The translations under genes were made by a program, and so were the position numbers. 64,000 nt of DNA from an uncultured Methylophaga sp. (lineage in GTDB: Bacteria; Pseudomonadota; Gammaproteobacteria; Nitrosococcales; Methylophagaceae), in contig CAJXKF010000003.1 in NCBI GenBank assembly GCA_913055695.1, positions 124,001-188,000 of the forward strand, given 5' to 3'. The notes under the pieces are model-generated. The model was given only the letters and a program-made list of their open reading frames with translations. It was not told the DNA's origin and ran no database searches. Of the stretch, positions 25,341-33,501 are shown piece after piece (within the stretch, counting starts at the first letter, position 1; each line of letters opens with the position of its first letter).

Positions 25341-26684
25341 TTATTCAACAGGCTCGGGACTGGCTACCGTAATGGCTGCTTCCGGCGCTTCCAGATCCAG
25401 ATGTTCAAGCAGTTTGCCCATGGTCTCTGACAGCCAGTAACAGGCATAGAGGTGGTCATAATAGGCATTGGTGTAATCAGCGCTGGCTGTCAGTACCTCA
25501 TTCTCGGTATCCAGCAGATCCAGCAGTGTGCGTTGTCCCAGGTTGAATTGTTCCTGGTAGGCATCGCGGGTTTTCAGGGCCGACTCCATCCGCTGCTTGA
25601 GCACCGGCAGCTGTTGCGACAGGTTGTCGAGTGAATTCCAGGCCAGACGGACGTCACGCTCGATATCACGGATTGCGATATTGGCTTCTTCACGGGCCTG
25701 CTGGCTTAAAAAGCCGGTCTCTTCCAGACGGGCTATGTCTGCACCACCATTGAGCAGGTTATAACGCAGGCGGACCATGGCCAGAATTTCTTTTTCATGG
25801 CCTTTTTCACCGTCCAGGTTGTTATCAGCACGGGTGCTCATTTCAAAATCCACACGGGGATGGAATGGGGCTTCCGCACCTTGTTCCTGAGCCAGTGCCG
25901 CTTCATGCTGTGCCATGGCAGAACGTAAAGCCGGGTGCTGGTGATAGGCAATAGCCAGAGCTTCATCCACTGTTGCAGGCGCTTTATTACAGCAATCCAG
26001 CCCCGGGTCGCTGAGTGATTGCGGCATATGACCAACCACACGATTGTAATTGCTGAGGGCATCATCAAGGTTGCCGACGTTGGAAGTCAGGTTAGCCTGT
26101 GACAGGGCCAGACGTCCCTTGGTCTGTTCCAGGTTGGCACTGTTACCGACCCCGCTCTCAAAGCGTTGTTCGATTTGCGAATAAATACGCTCATGACTTT
26201 CCAGGTTGGCCTCGGTCAGTTTCAGCAGGTCCTGTCTGCGTAACACATCAAGGTAAACCTGAACGGCGCGAAGTGAAGTGGTTTCTGCAGTATCGAATAC
26301 GCTGTAACCGGCAGATTCGGCCTGAGACTGAGTTTGCTCAACCGCGCTCTTGGTGGCAAAGCCGTCATACAGCATCTGTGAAGCTGTCAGACCTGCCTCC
26401 CCGCGAGTGAGATGAGTGTGGTCGGGGGCAGTGGCATTGTTTTCAGCTCGTTCCCGACCGATACCCAGATTCAGATCAACCTTAGGATAATAGCCGGCAC
26501 GGGCCTGATCTATCGTTTTATCGACACTACGTCTAAAACTGGCTTCAGCCTGGATATTGGGGTTAGTTTTAATTGTTTTATCAACCGCTTCAGTCAGGGT
26601 CTCCGCCGAGGCTGACTGAGCCATCAGCAAGGTCGCGCCCATGAGAGAAGCCGTTAATGTCAGCAGCTTGAATTTATGTACCAT
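25341..26684 (-). CDS. TolC-family outer-membrane channel of a type I secretion system
   Basis: A 447-residue TolC/LapE-like protein. It has a signal peptide (LLTLTASLMGATLLMAQSASAET), then the duplicated helical-hairpin and beta-barrel repeats (EAVDKTIKTNPNIQAEAS; GEAGLTASQMLYDGFATKSAVEQTQSQ; GQRTLLDLLDTENEVLTASADY). The DLLD-E pattern is typical of AggA/LapE-type channels that export large adhesins. No ABC transporter or membrane-fusion gene is next to it. It lies 16 bases after the OmpA-like gene. An operon partner set elsewhere is inferred. Confidence 0.88.
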   Translation of the reverse strand: MVHKFKLLTLTASLMGATLLMAQSASAETLTEAVDKTIKTNPNIQAEASFRRSVDKTIDQARAGYYPKVDLNLGIGRERAENNATAPDHTHLTRGEAGLTASQMLYDGFATKSAVEQTQSQAESAGYSVFDTAETTSLRAVQVYLDVLRRQDLLKLTEANLESHERIYSQIEQRFESGVGNSANLEQTKGRLALSQANLTSNVGNLDDALSNYNRVVGHMPQSLSDPGLDCCNKAPATVDEALAIAYHQHPALRSAMAQHEAALAQEQGAEAPFHPRVDFEMSTRADNNLDGEKGHEKEILAMVRLRYNLLNGGADIARLEETGFLSQQAREEANIAIRDIERDVRLAWNSLDNLSQQLPVLKQRMESALKTRDAYQEQFNLGQRTLLDLLDTENEVLTASADYTNAYYDHLYACYWLSETMGKLLEHLDLEAPEAAITVASPEPVE

Positions 26685-26700
26685 TGCTTAACTCCGTCAA

Positions 26701-27246
26701 TCAGCGTGCGTTGATTTCGACGCGACGATTTCTTACTTCGACCGTATCATCCGGGGTCGATACCAGCAGCCGGTATTCACCCTCTGCAGAGATTCGGATA
26801 TTCTCGGCAGGGACACCGTAAGCGATCAGATCCTGACGTACTTTCTGGGAGCGACGTAGCGACAGGGCTTCATTGTAAGCGTTCGACGCAGAGGTGTCAG
26901 TATGACCGCTAATCACTATCTCACTGAACTCACGATCTACAATTTCCTGATAGATTTCTCTGGACTCCACTTTGGATTCTTCAGTGAACTCTGTTTTATC
27001 CAGAAGGAAGAAAAGTTTGGCCGAGAACGGTTCCGGTGCAGTGACCAGTTTAGGGGTTTCCGGAATCTGCATCGGTGGGACCTCACAGAATGGAGATTCA
27101 CCACCACTCAGCTGATACGGCGCTTCGACTGACTCACGCAAATCCGATCGCTCTTGATCCGGTCCGATAGTGTTGTGGATTGGACTACACCCGACCGCCA
27201 CCAGCGTGACGAGCAGTGGCAGACACAAACGGCATAAATTAATCAT
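26701..27246 (-). CDS. OmpA-family lipoprotein
   Basis: A 181-residue lipoprotein: signal with lipobox VAVGC (MINLCRLCLPLLVTLVAVGC), a linker of about 70 residues, and a C-terminal OmpA-like peptidoglycan-binding domain (IVISGHTDTSASNAYNEALSLRRSQKVRQDL, ending RNRRVEINAR). It precedes the TolC-type gene by 16 bases. OmpA-like lipoproteins with TolC channels occur with adhesin export systems, so an envelope anchor for that machinery is likely. The start is an ATG at 27246, with GAGAGGCATC just upstream. Confidence 0.85.
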   Translation of the reverse strand: MINLCRLCLPLLVTLVAVGCSPIHNTIGPDQERSDLRESVEAPYQLSGGESPFCEVPPMQIPETPKLVTAPEPFSAKLFFLLDKTEFTEESKVESREIYQEIVDREFSEIVISGHTDTSASNAYNEALSLRRSQKVRQDLIAYGVPAENIRISAEGEYRLLVSTPDDTVEVRNRRVEINAR

Positions 27247-27638
27247 CCTGATGCCTCTCCGTTAAACGGTGTTAATAATTAGCCTGGTAACAAGGCCGGA
27301 CACAGCATCAGCCGGTCTGCCTGACCCGCGTATAACTGTCGGGGGAAAAGTCGACCCGAGGGCCGCCTGGTGCGTCACTTCCGTCATCATCCATTTCTCC
27401 CTGAAATGCCGACTCACTTGCGTGAAAAACTCTGTAATTGAAGTATCGATGGTTATTCAGCGCAAGTCAACTTAATATCGCTTACATTACAGCTGTTTAG
27501 CGCCTTTTTATCAAACAGCTTATCAGCCGTCTCCATGATCTGTTTCGATCAATTAAAGAACTGCAGCTATTAAACACTAACGGCCACAAAATGTGAACAG
27601 CATCACATTTTGTGGCCGTTAGCTGAAGAAAAGGCCGC
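27247..27638. other. Intergenic region between ompA-like and gpx genes
   Basis: About 390 bases without a credible gene. It holds the promoter of the OmpA/TolC operon and the perfect 20-bp inverted repeat at 27577-27622. A 68-codon rightward frame at 27269 does not look like protein. Confidence 0.5.
27577..27622. repeat. Perfect 20-bp inverted repeat
   Basis: The arms 27577-27596 and 27603-27622 (CTAACGGCCACAAAATGTGA and its exact complement) enclose a 6-base loop. No T-run follows on either strand, so it is not a standard terminator, although it lies just after the gpx stop. Confidence 0.85.
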
Positions 27639-28169
27639 TCAGAGTAATTCGTCAATGGCTTGAGTCAGGGCCTCATCATCCGGCTCAATACGGCTGCTGA
27701 AATGTTTTACAACCTTGCCTTGAGGGCTTATCAGGTATTTATTGAAATTCCAGCCGGGCGCCTCGCTCTGCCGGTTGATTTCGCGAAACACGGGGTTAGC
27801 ACGCTGGCCTTTGACATAGCTCGGCGCAATCATGGTAAAAGTGACACCGAAGTTTTCCCGGCAGACACGCGCTGCCTCCTCTTCTGTTTTCGCTTCCTGG
27901 TTGAAGTCATTGCTGGCAAAACCCACCACCATCAGATTTTTATCCATATAACGCTGATGTAAGGCTTCCAGTCCCTCAAACTGACGGGTGAAACCACAGT
28001 GACTGGCAGTATTAACGATGAGTAATGCCTTGCCTGTGGCAACTTCACAGAGATTAACAGTGTCATTGGCATGCAGTCTGGGTAAATCATAATCGAGAAA
28101 CTCAGGGCAGTCATTGGCCCAGGCCGGTGCAGATAACAACGTCAGCATCATTAAGATCAGTGCGCGCAT
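27639..28169 (-). CDS. Secreted glutathione peroxidase-family protein
   Basis: A 176-residue thiol peroxidase of the glutathione peroxidase family with a signal peptide (MRALILMMLTLLSAPAWAND), so it acts in the periplasm. Active-site Cys58 lies in NTASHCGFTRQFEGLEAL (Cys rather than selenocysteine), and the Trp/Asn motif is WNFNKYLI. The usual FPxNQF reads FASNDF. ATG 28169 has AGGAG upstream; longer forms lack a signal. Periplasmic versions probably use thioredoxin-like donors. A 20-bp inverted repeat lies after the stop. Confidence 0.87.
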   Translation of the reverse strand: MRALILMMLTLLSAPAWANDCPEFLDYDLPRLHANDTVNLCEVATGKALLIVNTASHCGFTRQFEGLEALHQRYMDKNLMVVGFASNDFNQEAKTEEEAARVCRENFGVTFTMIAPSYVKGQRANPVFREINRQSEAPGWNFNKYLISPQGKVVKHFSSRIEPDDEALTQAIDELL

Positions 28170-28381
28170 GATGAACTCCTGTGACAGGGTGGTTTCAGAT
28201 GATAATAGCCCTGCTGCATCAAAAATATGTGATGAAGCGATGAGCTGACAGCCCCTGCCATGACAGAAGTTGGTGGCTCTGAGCATATTTTGTTAACGTG
28301 TCAGTAACACTTGCCGATAATTAAATTTTGAGAGCATATGTGAAAACTCGCCCCATGTTAAAACATCAACGGTGATGTCCT

Positions 28382-28840
28382 ATGAGCCAAGCCATTCATA
28401 AAATCATGTATTCAAGTTCAGCAATCGAATTGTTCAGTGCTGAGGATTTGGATCAGCTGATGCTCAAGGCCCGTCACAAGAATGCCCATTTCGGCGTCAC
28501 CGGCTGTCTGATTTATCACGACGGTAACATCATTCAGTACCTTGAAGGCAGCAAAGCCTCTGTCGATTTCATTTACGGCTCCATCGTTAAAGACAGCCGT
28601 CATCATGATATTCATCTGTTGTGCAATGATAAGGTCGACAAACGCGCCTTTCGCGACTGGAGCATGGCTTTACGATACATTCCGGAAAACCGTCTGCGGG
28701 ATTATCGTACGGTCTATGATTTATTCGAAGACATGATGGAGACCGACACGATTGATCAGCTGTGTCGCCAGGCCCGCATCTTTTTTGAGACTTTTTTGGA
28801 TGTCAGCCGACTACGCGCCGGCAACATGAAGCTGAGCTAA
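28382..28840 (+). CDS. BLUF blue-light photoreceptor
   Basis: A 152-residue stand-alone BLUF protein that binds FAD and senses blue light. The key residues are present: Tyr in HKIMYSSSA, Asn in ARHKNAHFGVTGCLIY, Gln in NIIQYLEGS, and Trp/Met in RDWSMALRY. About 55 helical residues follow the BLUF fold and could serve as an output surface. Its stop overlaps the stop of a convergent EAL-domain gene, which suggests a two-protein light/cyclic-di-GMP switch like fused BLUF-EAL proteins (BlrP1 type). Confidence 0.92.
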   Translation: MSQAIHKIMYSSSAIELFSAEDLDQLMLKARHKNAHFGVTGCLIYHDGNIIQYLEGSKASVDFIYGSIVKDSRHHDIHLLCNDKVDKRAFRDWSMALRYIPENRLRDYRTVYDLFEDMMETDTIDQLCRQARIFFETFLDVSRLRAGNMKLS

Positions 28841-29607
28841 TCCAGCCCCAGCTTGCTGAAATCAACCTCGGGCAGAGCTTCAAAAGCCGGTTTGGCAAAC
28901 AGGAACCCCTGGAACAGCGAGACTTTCATTTTTTCCAGCACGCTCAGTTCTTCAATCGTTTCCACCCCTTCACAGATGATTCTGATACCCACTTTATGAG
29001 CAAAATCCACCACTGAGCTCACCAGATGTTGACGCGTCTGATCCTTATCGATATTACGAATCAGGTTCATATCCAGCTTAACGATATTCGGCTGCCAGTC
29101 AGAAATCAGATTGAGGCCGGAAAAGCCGGCACCAAAATCATCAATCGCAGTGATAAAGCCTTTCTGGTTGTAATAATCAAAAATATTTTTCAGATGCTGG
29201 CGATCTTCGATACGTTCTGATTCGGTGACCTCAAACATGATTTTTTCGATTGGAAAACCATACTCTTCGCAGGCATTGAGTGTGGTTCTGATGCAGGTTT
29301 CCGGGCGATAGACCGCGTTGGGGAAGAAATTAATCGACAACACAGCGTCAACTTCCAGCGCGACCGCGGTTCGGATCGCTTTTACCCGGATAGCCTGGTC
29401 AAAATAGTAACGGTTATTGTCATTGAGCTTATCCAGAACAAACCCGGCAGGTTCCTGATTCGGCCCCCTGACCAAAGCCTCATAGCCGAAAATCTTTTTT
29501 TGATGAATGTCGACAATCGGCTGAAACGCCATCGAGAAATCAATTTCCGCGCCGTTCGTATCCAGACATTGACTGCAACCACTCGGGAATGATGAGAATT
29601 CTGACAT
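28837..29607 (-). CDS. EAL-domain cyclic-di-GMP phosphodiesterase
   Basis: A 256-residue protein that is essentially one EAL domain. The signature is YEALVRGPNQEPAG (not followed by the common WxHP), then FEVTESERIED, DDFGAGFSGL and the catalytic EGVETIEEL. The variations YEALVRG and FGAGFSG match the subgroup fused to or regulated by BLUF domains. An N-terminal C-x-x-C (SGCSQCLD) might add redox or metal control. It is convergent with and overlaps the BLUF gene by three bases at the stops. Confidence 0.88.
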   Translation of the reverse strand: MSEFSSFPSGCSQCLDTNGAEIDFSMAFQPIVDIHQKKIFGYEALVRGPNQEPAGFVLDKLNDNNRYYFDQAIRVKAIRTAVALEVDAVLSINFFPNAVYRPETCIRTTLNACEEYGFPIEKIMFEVTESERIEDRQHLKNIFDYYNQKGFITAIDDFGAGFSGLNLISDWQPNIVKLDMNLIRNIDKDQTRQHLVSSVVDFAHKVGIRIICEGVETIEELSVLEKMKVSLFQGFLFAKPAFEALPEVDFSKLGLD

Positions 29608-29904
29608 AGATAAACCTGTTGCTTAAGGTGATTTGAGTATAACAAGCAAGTCAACAAAAGCATCAAACTTTGGACGCCGCTTGGGGTCCGGCATGCTGTT
29701 TTTTCACGCTTTGCCTCGTCCTAATTTGCTTTTGTCTCAGCCACTTAGCTTTTCTCTTATCCTCATGACAACTTCACTGCTGCACAATTAAAGTGCACGC
29801 TACAGTTTTGAGTAAATGCGAAAACCAATGGCGGATTTCGCAGGACCAGAGGCATCACAGACAAGCTAAGCTGAAAAAAATTCTCAGTTACTAACCGTTA
29901 TCAC
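29608..29904. other. Intergenic region before chemoreceptor relic
   Basis: About 300 bases that hold the EAL-gene promoter and no credible ORF. Its right end may include further unrecognisable remains of the chemoreceptor pseudogene. Confidence 0.4.
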
Positions 29905-30518
29905 CTGATTGAGGACCTGGCTAAAGCCGCTCGGCAGTCGACAGATTTTGCAGCAAGTCGGACAAAGCATCAGTGAAGCCCGTCAATTGTTCGGAAAACT
30001 GGAAAGCGTCGGGTTTACCTTTAATGCGTCGAACCGGGATATCGCTTCCATCTACGTCGCCATTGAGTTCATCACCGAAATTTCCAACCAGAGCAGCCTG
30101 TTATCCCTCAATACCTCTATTGAGACAACCAGAGCCGGAAAACACGGATGCAGTTTTTCGGCCGTCGCAGCGCAAGTGAGACAGCTCGCCGAAAAGTGCA
30201 AACAGGCGACGTCGTCGAACATGATTACGGCTGAACGGATTGCGCGTCAGTTAAGCTTGTCATTTCTGAGATCGGGGCTTGTCATGACAGTGACAAACAA
30301 ACGATAAGCAGCGACACAATGTGTAGGCTGCTGAGCGTTCGCAAGCCACCAGCAAACTCAACCGGCAGATTGCCGAAATGATGGAAGAACAAAGCCTGGT
30401 CTCAGCAAAGATCAGTCAAGCCATTCATGAATTGTTTAATACCAGCAGCGGGGTGATTACGGCCATAGTAGATTCCGTCAATCAGAGCCGGCAGACACAA
30501 TCACAGGCTAGCAATTGA
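29905..30518 (+). pseudogene. Remnant of a methyl-accepting chemotaxis protein
   Basis: The cytoplasmic hairpin tip of a chemoreceptor is recognisable but eroded: ITEISNQSSLLSLNTSIETTRAGKHGCSFSAVAAQVRQLAE against the consensus [38 protein letters not shown]. The frame closes at 30307, while a helical continuation (MMEEQSLVSAKISQAIHELFNTSSG...) runs in another frame from 30378 to 30518. The upstream piece (EDLAKAARQST) is in a third frame. The sensor, membrane helices and HAMP domain are missing. At least two frameshifts and a 5' truncation make a functional product unlikely. Confidence 0.8.
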
Positions 30519-30568
30519 CTGGACCGAACCAATCAGTTTGATAGTTTGACCAGCTGAAAAGCGGGCAT

Positions 30569-30602
30569 AAAAAACCCGGCCGATAATACGACCGGGTTTT
30601 CA
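30569..30602. terminator. Terminator after chemoreceptor relic
   Basis: A stem AAAACCCGG with CCGGGTTTT and an A-run and T-run on the two sides. Confidence 0.8.
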
Positions 30603-30773
30603 AAGCATGTAGCCTCAGCGTTAATCAATCCATAGAGACAAAGTGCTGAAATGCCAGCTTGTTCCTTGCCAGTTAATTTCAGCCTGTAAAGATTGAGGAA
30701 AACTTTATCATCGCTGAGAGTTACAGGCTAAAGCTTCTTTTTCCTTACTGACACGGTGTCTTTCCCTGTTCCG

Positions 30774-30792
30774 GTCAGGATTTTACTGAATC
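30774..30792 (+). repeat. Dispersed intergenic repeat, copy 3
   Basis: GTCAGGATTTTACTGAATC, identical to 3915-3933. It lies just beyond the stop of the leftward gene at 30807. Confidence 0.55.
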
Positions 30793-30806
30793 CTTTCGGG
30801 CCCCTG

Positions 30807-31250
30807 TCAGCAGTCATCAGACTGGCTCTGGCTGAAAGATTTCAACAATGCCCGGGCTTCATCACTGTAACCCACCAGAACACCGGCTATGAGGGTTGTA
30901 GCGATGGATCTGCCGGGGTGTTTCTTGATGTAATCAGCCAGCGCCGGATTTTCCAGACAACGGCTCAGGGCTTCCACTTCATCAGACGGTCTTTCGGCAG
31001 TGTTGCCGGATGCCGGACGAGGCGGTTTGTTAATTAAAATCGCCACGCCCGTTACCAGCAAACCCAGCGCGAGATAACTGCCGGCGGTGATGAGCGCTGC
31101 CAGAGAGCTGGGAAAATGCTCTGCCAGTGCCAGGTACACCGCCACGCCGACAAACACCAGGGCCAGAAAGCCGGTTATGAGCGTCAGCATTACAGCTATC
31201 GTGCTGTACTGAAGTCTCGACCGCCAACTCATGCGCGTATGTGCAGTCAT
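30807..31250 (-). CDS. Holin-like membrane protein (phage holin family, host-encoded)
   Basis: A 147-residue inner-membrane protein with two close hydrophobic helices (about 17-43 and 47-72) and a soluble C-terminus (YIKKHPGRSIATTLIAGVLVGYSDEARALLKS). The pattern matches the chromosomal 'phage holin family' proteins usually found beside DUF883/ElaB proteins, and here the DUF883 gene lies 11 bases upstream. No other phage gene is nearby. A role in envelope stress or stationary phase is inferred. The C-terminal HPGRS...GVLVGY echoes the DUF883 membrane anchor. Confidence 0.75.
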   Translation of the reverse strand: MTAHTRMSWRSRLQYSTIAVMLTLITGFLALVFVGVAVYLALAEHFPSSLAALITAGSYLALGLLVTGVAILINKPPRPASGNTAERPSDEVEALSRCLENPALADYIKKHPGRSIATTLIAGVLVGYSDEARALLKSFSQSQSDDC

Positions 31251-31261
31251 GTGGTCAGGTC

Positions 31262-31564
31262 CTATCTGTCCAGAATTTTACCAATCAGCATTCCTACACC
31301 AAAGGCCACGGCCAGACTGCTGAAAGGGTGATTTTCCACCCCTTCCTGGGCCTGATGCGCTGCATCCCGTGCGTAGCCTCTGGCCTGTTCTGCGGTATCC
31401 CGGGCTTGTTGCCGGGCCTGTTCTGCTGTCTGGCGAAGTCTGTTCTGGCCTTCGCTGGCATAGTCTTCAGACAGCTTTTTCATTGTTTTAGTCAGCTCGC
31501 TGAAATCATTGCGTAGCGCTTTGATTTGCTCTTGTAGGTCTTGCTCGTTCGATTGAGTTGCCAT
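31262..31564 (-). CDS. DUF883/ElaB-YqjD-type membrane-anchored protein
   Basis: A 100-residue protein with a long charged helix rich in Gln, Ala and Arg (RQTAEQARQQARDTAEQARGYARDAAHQAQEG) and a C-terminal membrane anchor (HPFSSLAVAFGVGMLIGKILDR), the layout of the ElaB/YqjD/YgaM family. In E. coli these proteins bind ribosomes at the inner membrane in stationary phase. AGGAGG lies upstream of the ATG. It is in an operon with the holin-like gene. Confidence 0.85.
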   Translation of the reverse strand: MATQSNEQDLQEQIKALRNDFSELTKTMKKLSEDYASEGQNRLRQTAEQARQQARDTAEQARGYARDAAHQAQEGVENHPFSSLAVAFGVGMLIGKILDR

Positions 31565-31614
31565 GAGTAAACCTCCTTGAGTAATAATTAAAAAGTCAGA
31601 GTCATGCTCTCTGT

Positions 31615-31821
31615 TTACTGCATTTCATCCTGAGCTTCGTCAGCAGCATCTTCAACCGCATCACCGGCATCTTCCATTGTCTCGCCCATTTGTTCAGCCG
31701 CATCTTCAGCAGGATCCTGGTTGTCGCAAGCTGCCACCAGACTAAAGCCCGACAAAGCAAACATCAGCATCAACACACGGGCTAGCACTGAATAGGTTTT
31801 GGAATCAAATATCGATTGCAT
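31615..31821 (-). CDS. Small acidic lipoprotein, entericidin-like tail
   Basis: A 68-residue lipoprotein: lipobox SLVAAC after a signal (VLARVLMLMFALSGF), then an acidic mature peptide with repeated DA/ED units (EDAGDAVEDAADEAQDEMQ). The repeated 'G-x-AVEDAA' resembles the two entericidin-like lipoproteins encoded divergently at 32200 and 32420. ATG 31821 has GGAGG upstream. It lies upstream of the DUF883 and holin-like genes on the same strand, 50 bases away, so it may head that operon. Confidence 0.72.
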   Translation of the reverse strand: MQSIFDSKTYSVLARVLMLMFALSGFSLVAACDNQDPAEDAAEQMGETMEDAGDAVEDAADEAQDEMQ

Positions 31822-32199
31822 TACACACCTCCATGAGAACAAGTCTTAACGGTGGTTATGAGGAACCGTTTCCTCTGATTGTGATGACAAAGATGGCTGC
31901 CGTTGGTTCAGTCCGTCATGTGCTTACTGCGAACTCTGTCGCAAAGACATAGCGACAGCGATTCATTTCCTTGCCATCCCGATTGTTTCGATTCCACCAT
32001 AACATACTCAAGGATTGAGTAAATTTATCAATCAGTGAAAACCCGAAAATCAACAAACTGTGATATTGCTATTGAACTTTTGCTGATAACTGCCATCGTA
32101 AATAATGAAAACTATCAGTCGGGAAAAATTGAATCAAAACACCGATTGTTTAAGATAATGGCCAGCAGGCCTTATTCAAAAACGATAAAGGAGATGCAA
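31822..32199. promoter_or_regulatory. Divergent promoter region between small-lipoprotein genes
   Basis: About 380 AT-rich bases that should carry promoters for the leftward lipoprotein/DUF883/holin genes and the rightward entericidin-like pair. No specific operator was recognised. The open frame from 32035 is upstream of the true start at 32200. Confidence 0.4.
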
Positions 32200-32328
32200 A
32201 TGAAATTCATGACATCAGCCATTCTGGGACTGACTTTTGCCTTTGCTGTATCAGCCTGTAATACCATTGAAGGCGCCGGTGAGGATGTTGAAGCAGCCGG
32301 CGAAGCTGTCGAGGATGCAGCAGAATAA
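32200..32328 (+). CDS. Entericidin-like lipoprotein, copy 1
   Basis: A 42-residue lipoprotein with signal MKFMTSAILGLTFAFAVSAC and mature CNTIEGAGEDVEAAGEAVED. The CNT-x-x-GAG-x-D pattern marks the EcnA/EcnB entericidin family. AAAGGAG precedes the ATG. In E. coli the EcnA/EcnB pair forms a stationary-phase, osmolarity-responsive antidote/toxin pair acting at membranes; the role here is inferred only from family. A near-identical copy follows 91 bases downstream. Confidence 0.85.
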   Translation: MKFMTSAILGLTFAFAVSACNTIEGAGEDVEAAGEAVEDAAE

Positions 32329-32419
32329 CGTTGCTGTTACTGACTGTCAGGTAAGTAGAACAGGGAAAAGCGTTTTACTTTCCTGACCTCTTTCCCCAAA
32401 CCATCAAAAGGACATGCTT

Positions 32420-32563
32420 ATGAAATTCATCACTTCAGCCATTCTGGCTCTGACTTTTGCATTCACACTGTCGGCCTGCAATACCATTGAAGGCGCCGGT
32501 GAGGACATTGAGGCAGCCGGTGACGCCATCGATGATAGCGCAGAAGAAAACACCGACTATTAA
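32420..32563 (+). CDS. Entericidin-like lipoprotein, copy 2
   Basis: A 47-residue paralogue of the previous gene: MKFITSAILALTFAFTLSAC, then NTIEGAGEDIEAAGDAIDD and a short tail ending ENTDY. The sequence around the signal and lipobox is almost the same at base level, so this is a tandem duplication. AAAAGGAC precedes the ATG. The divergent C-terminal tails suggest the two have begun to specialise, as EcnA and EcnB do. A terminator follows. Confidence 0.86.
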   Translation: MKFITSAILALTFAFTLSACNTIEGAGEDIEAAGDAIDDSAEENTDY

Positions 32564-32577
32564 TCCAGTAACACGAC

Positions 32578-32606
32578 AAAAGCCCATCTCCGGATGGGCT
32601 TTTTTT
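32578..32606 (+). terminator. Terminator of entericidin-like pair
   Basis: A stem AAAGCCCATC with GATGGGCTTT, a 4-base loop and T7. Confidence 0.92.
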
Positions 32607-32732
32607 GGGCAAAAAGAAGCCGGGCCACAACCCAGCTTAATGAACTACAGAAGGTGAGTGAGAAGCTGAAACCACATCACTTACTTAGTATGTCGGTATC
32701 AATGGCAGCCGCTTGAATTTATTTACTGCGCA

Positions 32733-33374
32733 TTACGGTGCCAGCCGCTGTTTCAGCCACTCGCCTCCTTCTGTCAGCGTATAAGCGATGCGATCATGTA
32801 ATCGCGATGGCCTGCCCTGCCAGAATTCCCAATAATCCGGGATCAAACGATATCCGCCCCAGTGCGGTGGTCGTGGCGGGTGTAGACCATATTCAGCGCC
32901 ATAACGTGCGGCATTGGCAACGATGGTTTTGCGACCGGCAATAACCTGGCTCTGCGGCGAAGCCCAGGCGCCGATACGATGGCTCAATGGCCTTGAGTTG
33001 AAATAATCATCCGACGCCTGTGCATCAATTTTCTCGACCCGGCCTTCAACCCGAATCACCCTTTCCAGTTCCGCCCAGTAAAACTGCAGAGCGGCGAACG
33101 GGTTCTGCGCCAGGTGCTCACCTTTACGGCTCTGATAATTGGAAAACCAGACAATACCCCTCGCATCGTAATCTTTAATCAGCACCGGTCGGCAGGCGGG
33201 ACGACCTCGTTCATCGACCGTAGCCAACGTCATCGCATTGGGCTCGAAAAAGCCGTATTTCAGCGCTTCATCGAACCATTTTCGAAACTGATCATAAGGC
33301 TCGCTGGAGGTCTCATTTTCATCCAGCTGGCCTTTTTCATAGGTCTTACGTAAATCCTGTAAGGATCTGTCCAT
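32733..33374 (-). CDS. pdxH: Pyridoxamine 5'-phosphate oxidase
   Basis: A 213-residue FMN enzyme that oxidises pyridoxine or pyridoxamine 5'-phosphate to pyridoxal 5'-phosphate. Typical motifs are [51 protein letters not shown] and the C-terminal [17 protein letters not shown]...RLAP. The start [12 protein letters not shown] matches the family length; a longer form from 33437 adds 21 residues with no support. It is a single gene. Confidence 0.95.
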   Translation of the reverse strand: MDRSLQDLRKTYEKGQLDENETSSEPYDQFRKWFDEALKYGFFEPNAMTLATVDERGRPACRPVLIKDYDARGIVWFSNYQSRKGEHLAQNPFAALQFYWAELERVIRVEGRVEKIDAQASDDYFNSRPLSHRIGAWASPQSQVIAGRKTIVANAARYGAEYGLHPPRPPHWGGYRLIPDYWEFWQGRPSRLHDRIAYTLTEGGEWLKQRLAP

Positions 33375-33501
33375 TAGCGTGTCGCCTGTGCTTGCATCAA
33401 TGCCATGAGTTGAAGTCCGTGTTGTTGACTGTGACAATTTTCACTTAGTTATCACTGCCTTTGTGAATAATCTGTGATACGTTTTCATTGAAACAGCCGC
33501 T

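Noticed and set aside
27269-27475. 68-codon rightward ORF upstream of the OmpA-like gene
   Set aside because: No ribosome site, no protein-like composition; more likely promoter DNA.
30807-31250. Prophage signal from the holin-like gene
   Set aside because: No other phage gene, integrase or attachment site; the gene pairs with DUF883 as in non-phage chromosomal loci.
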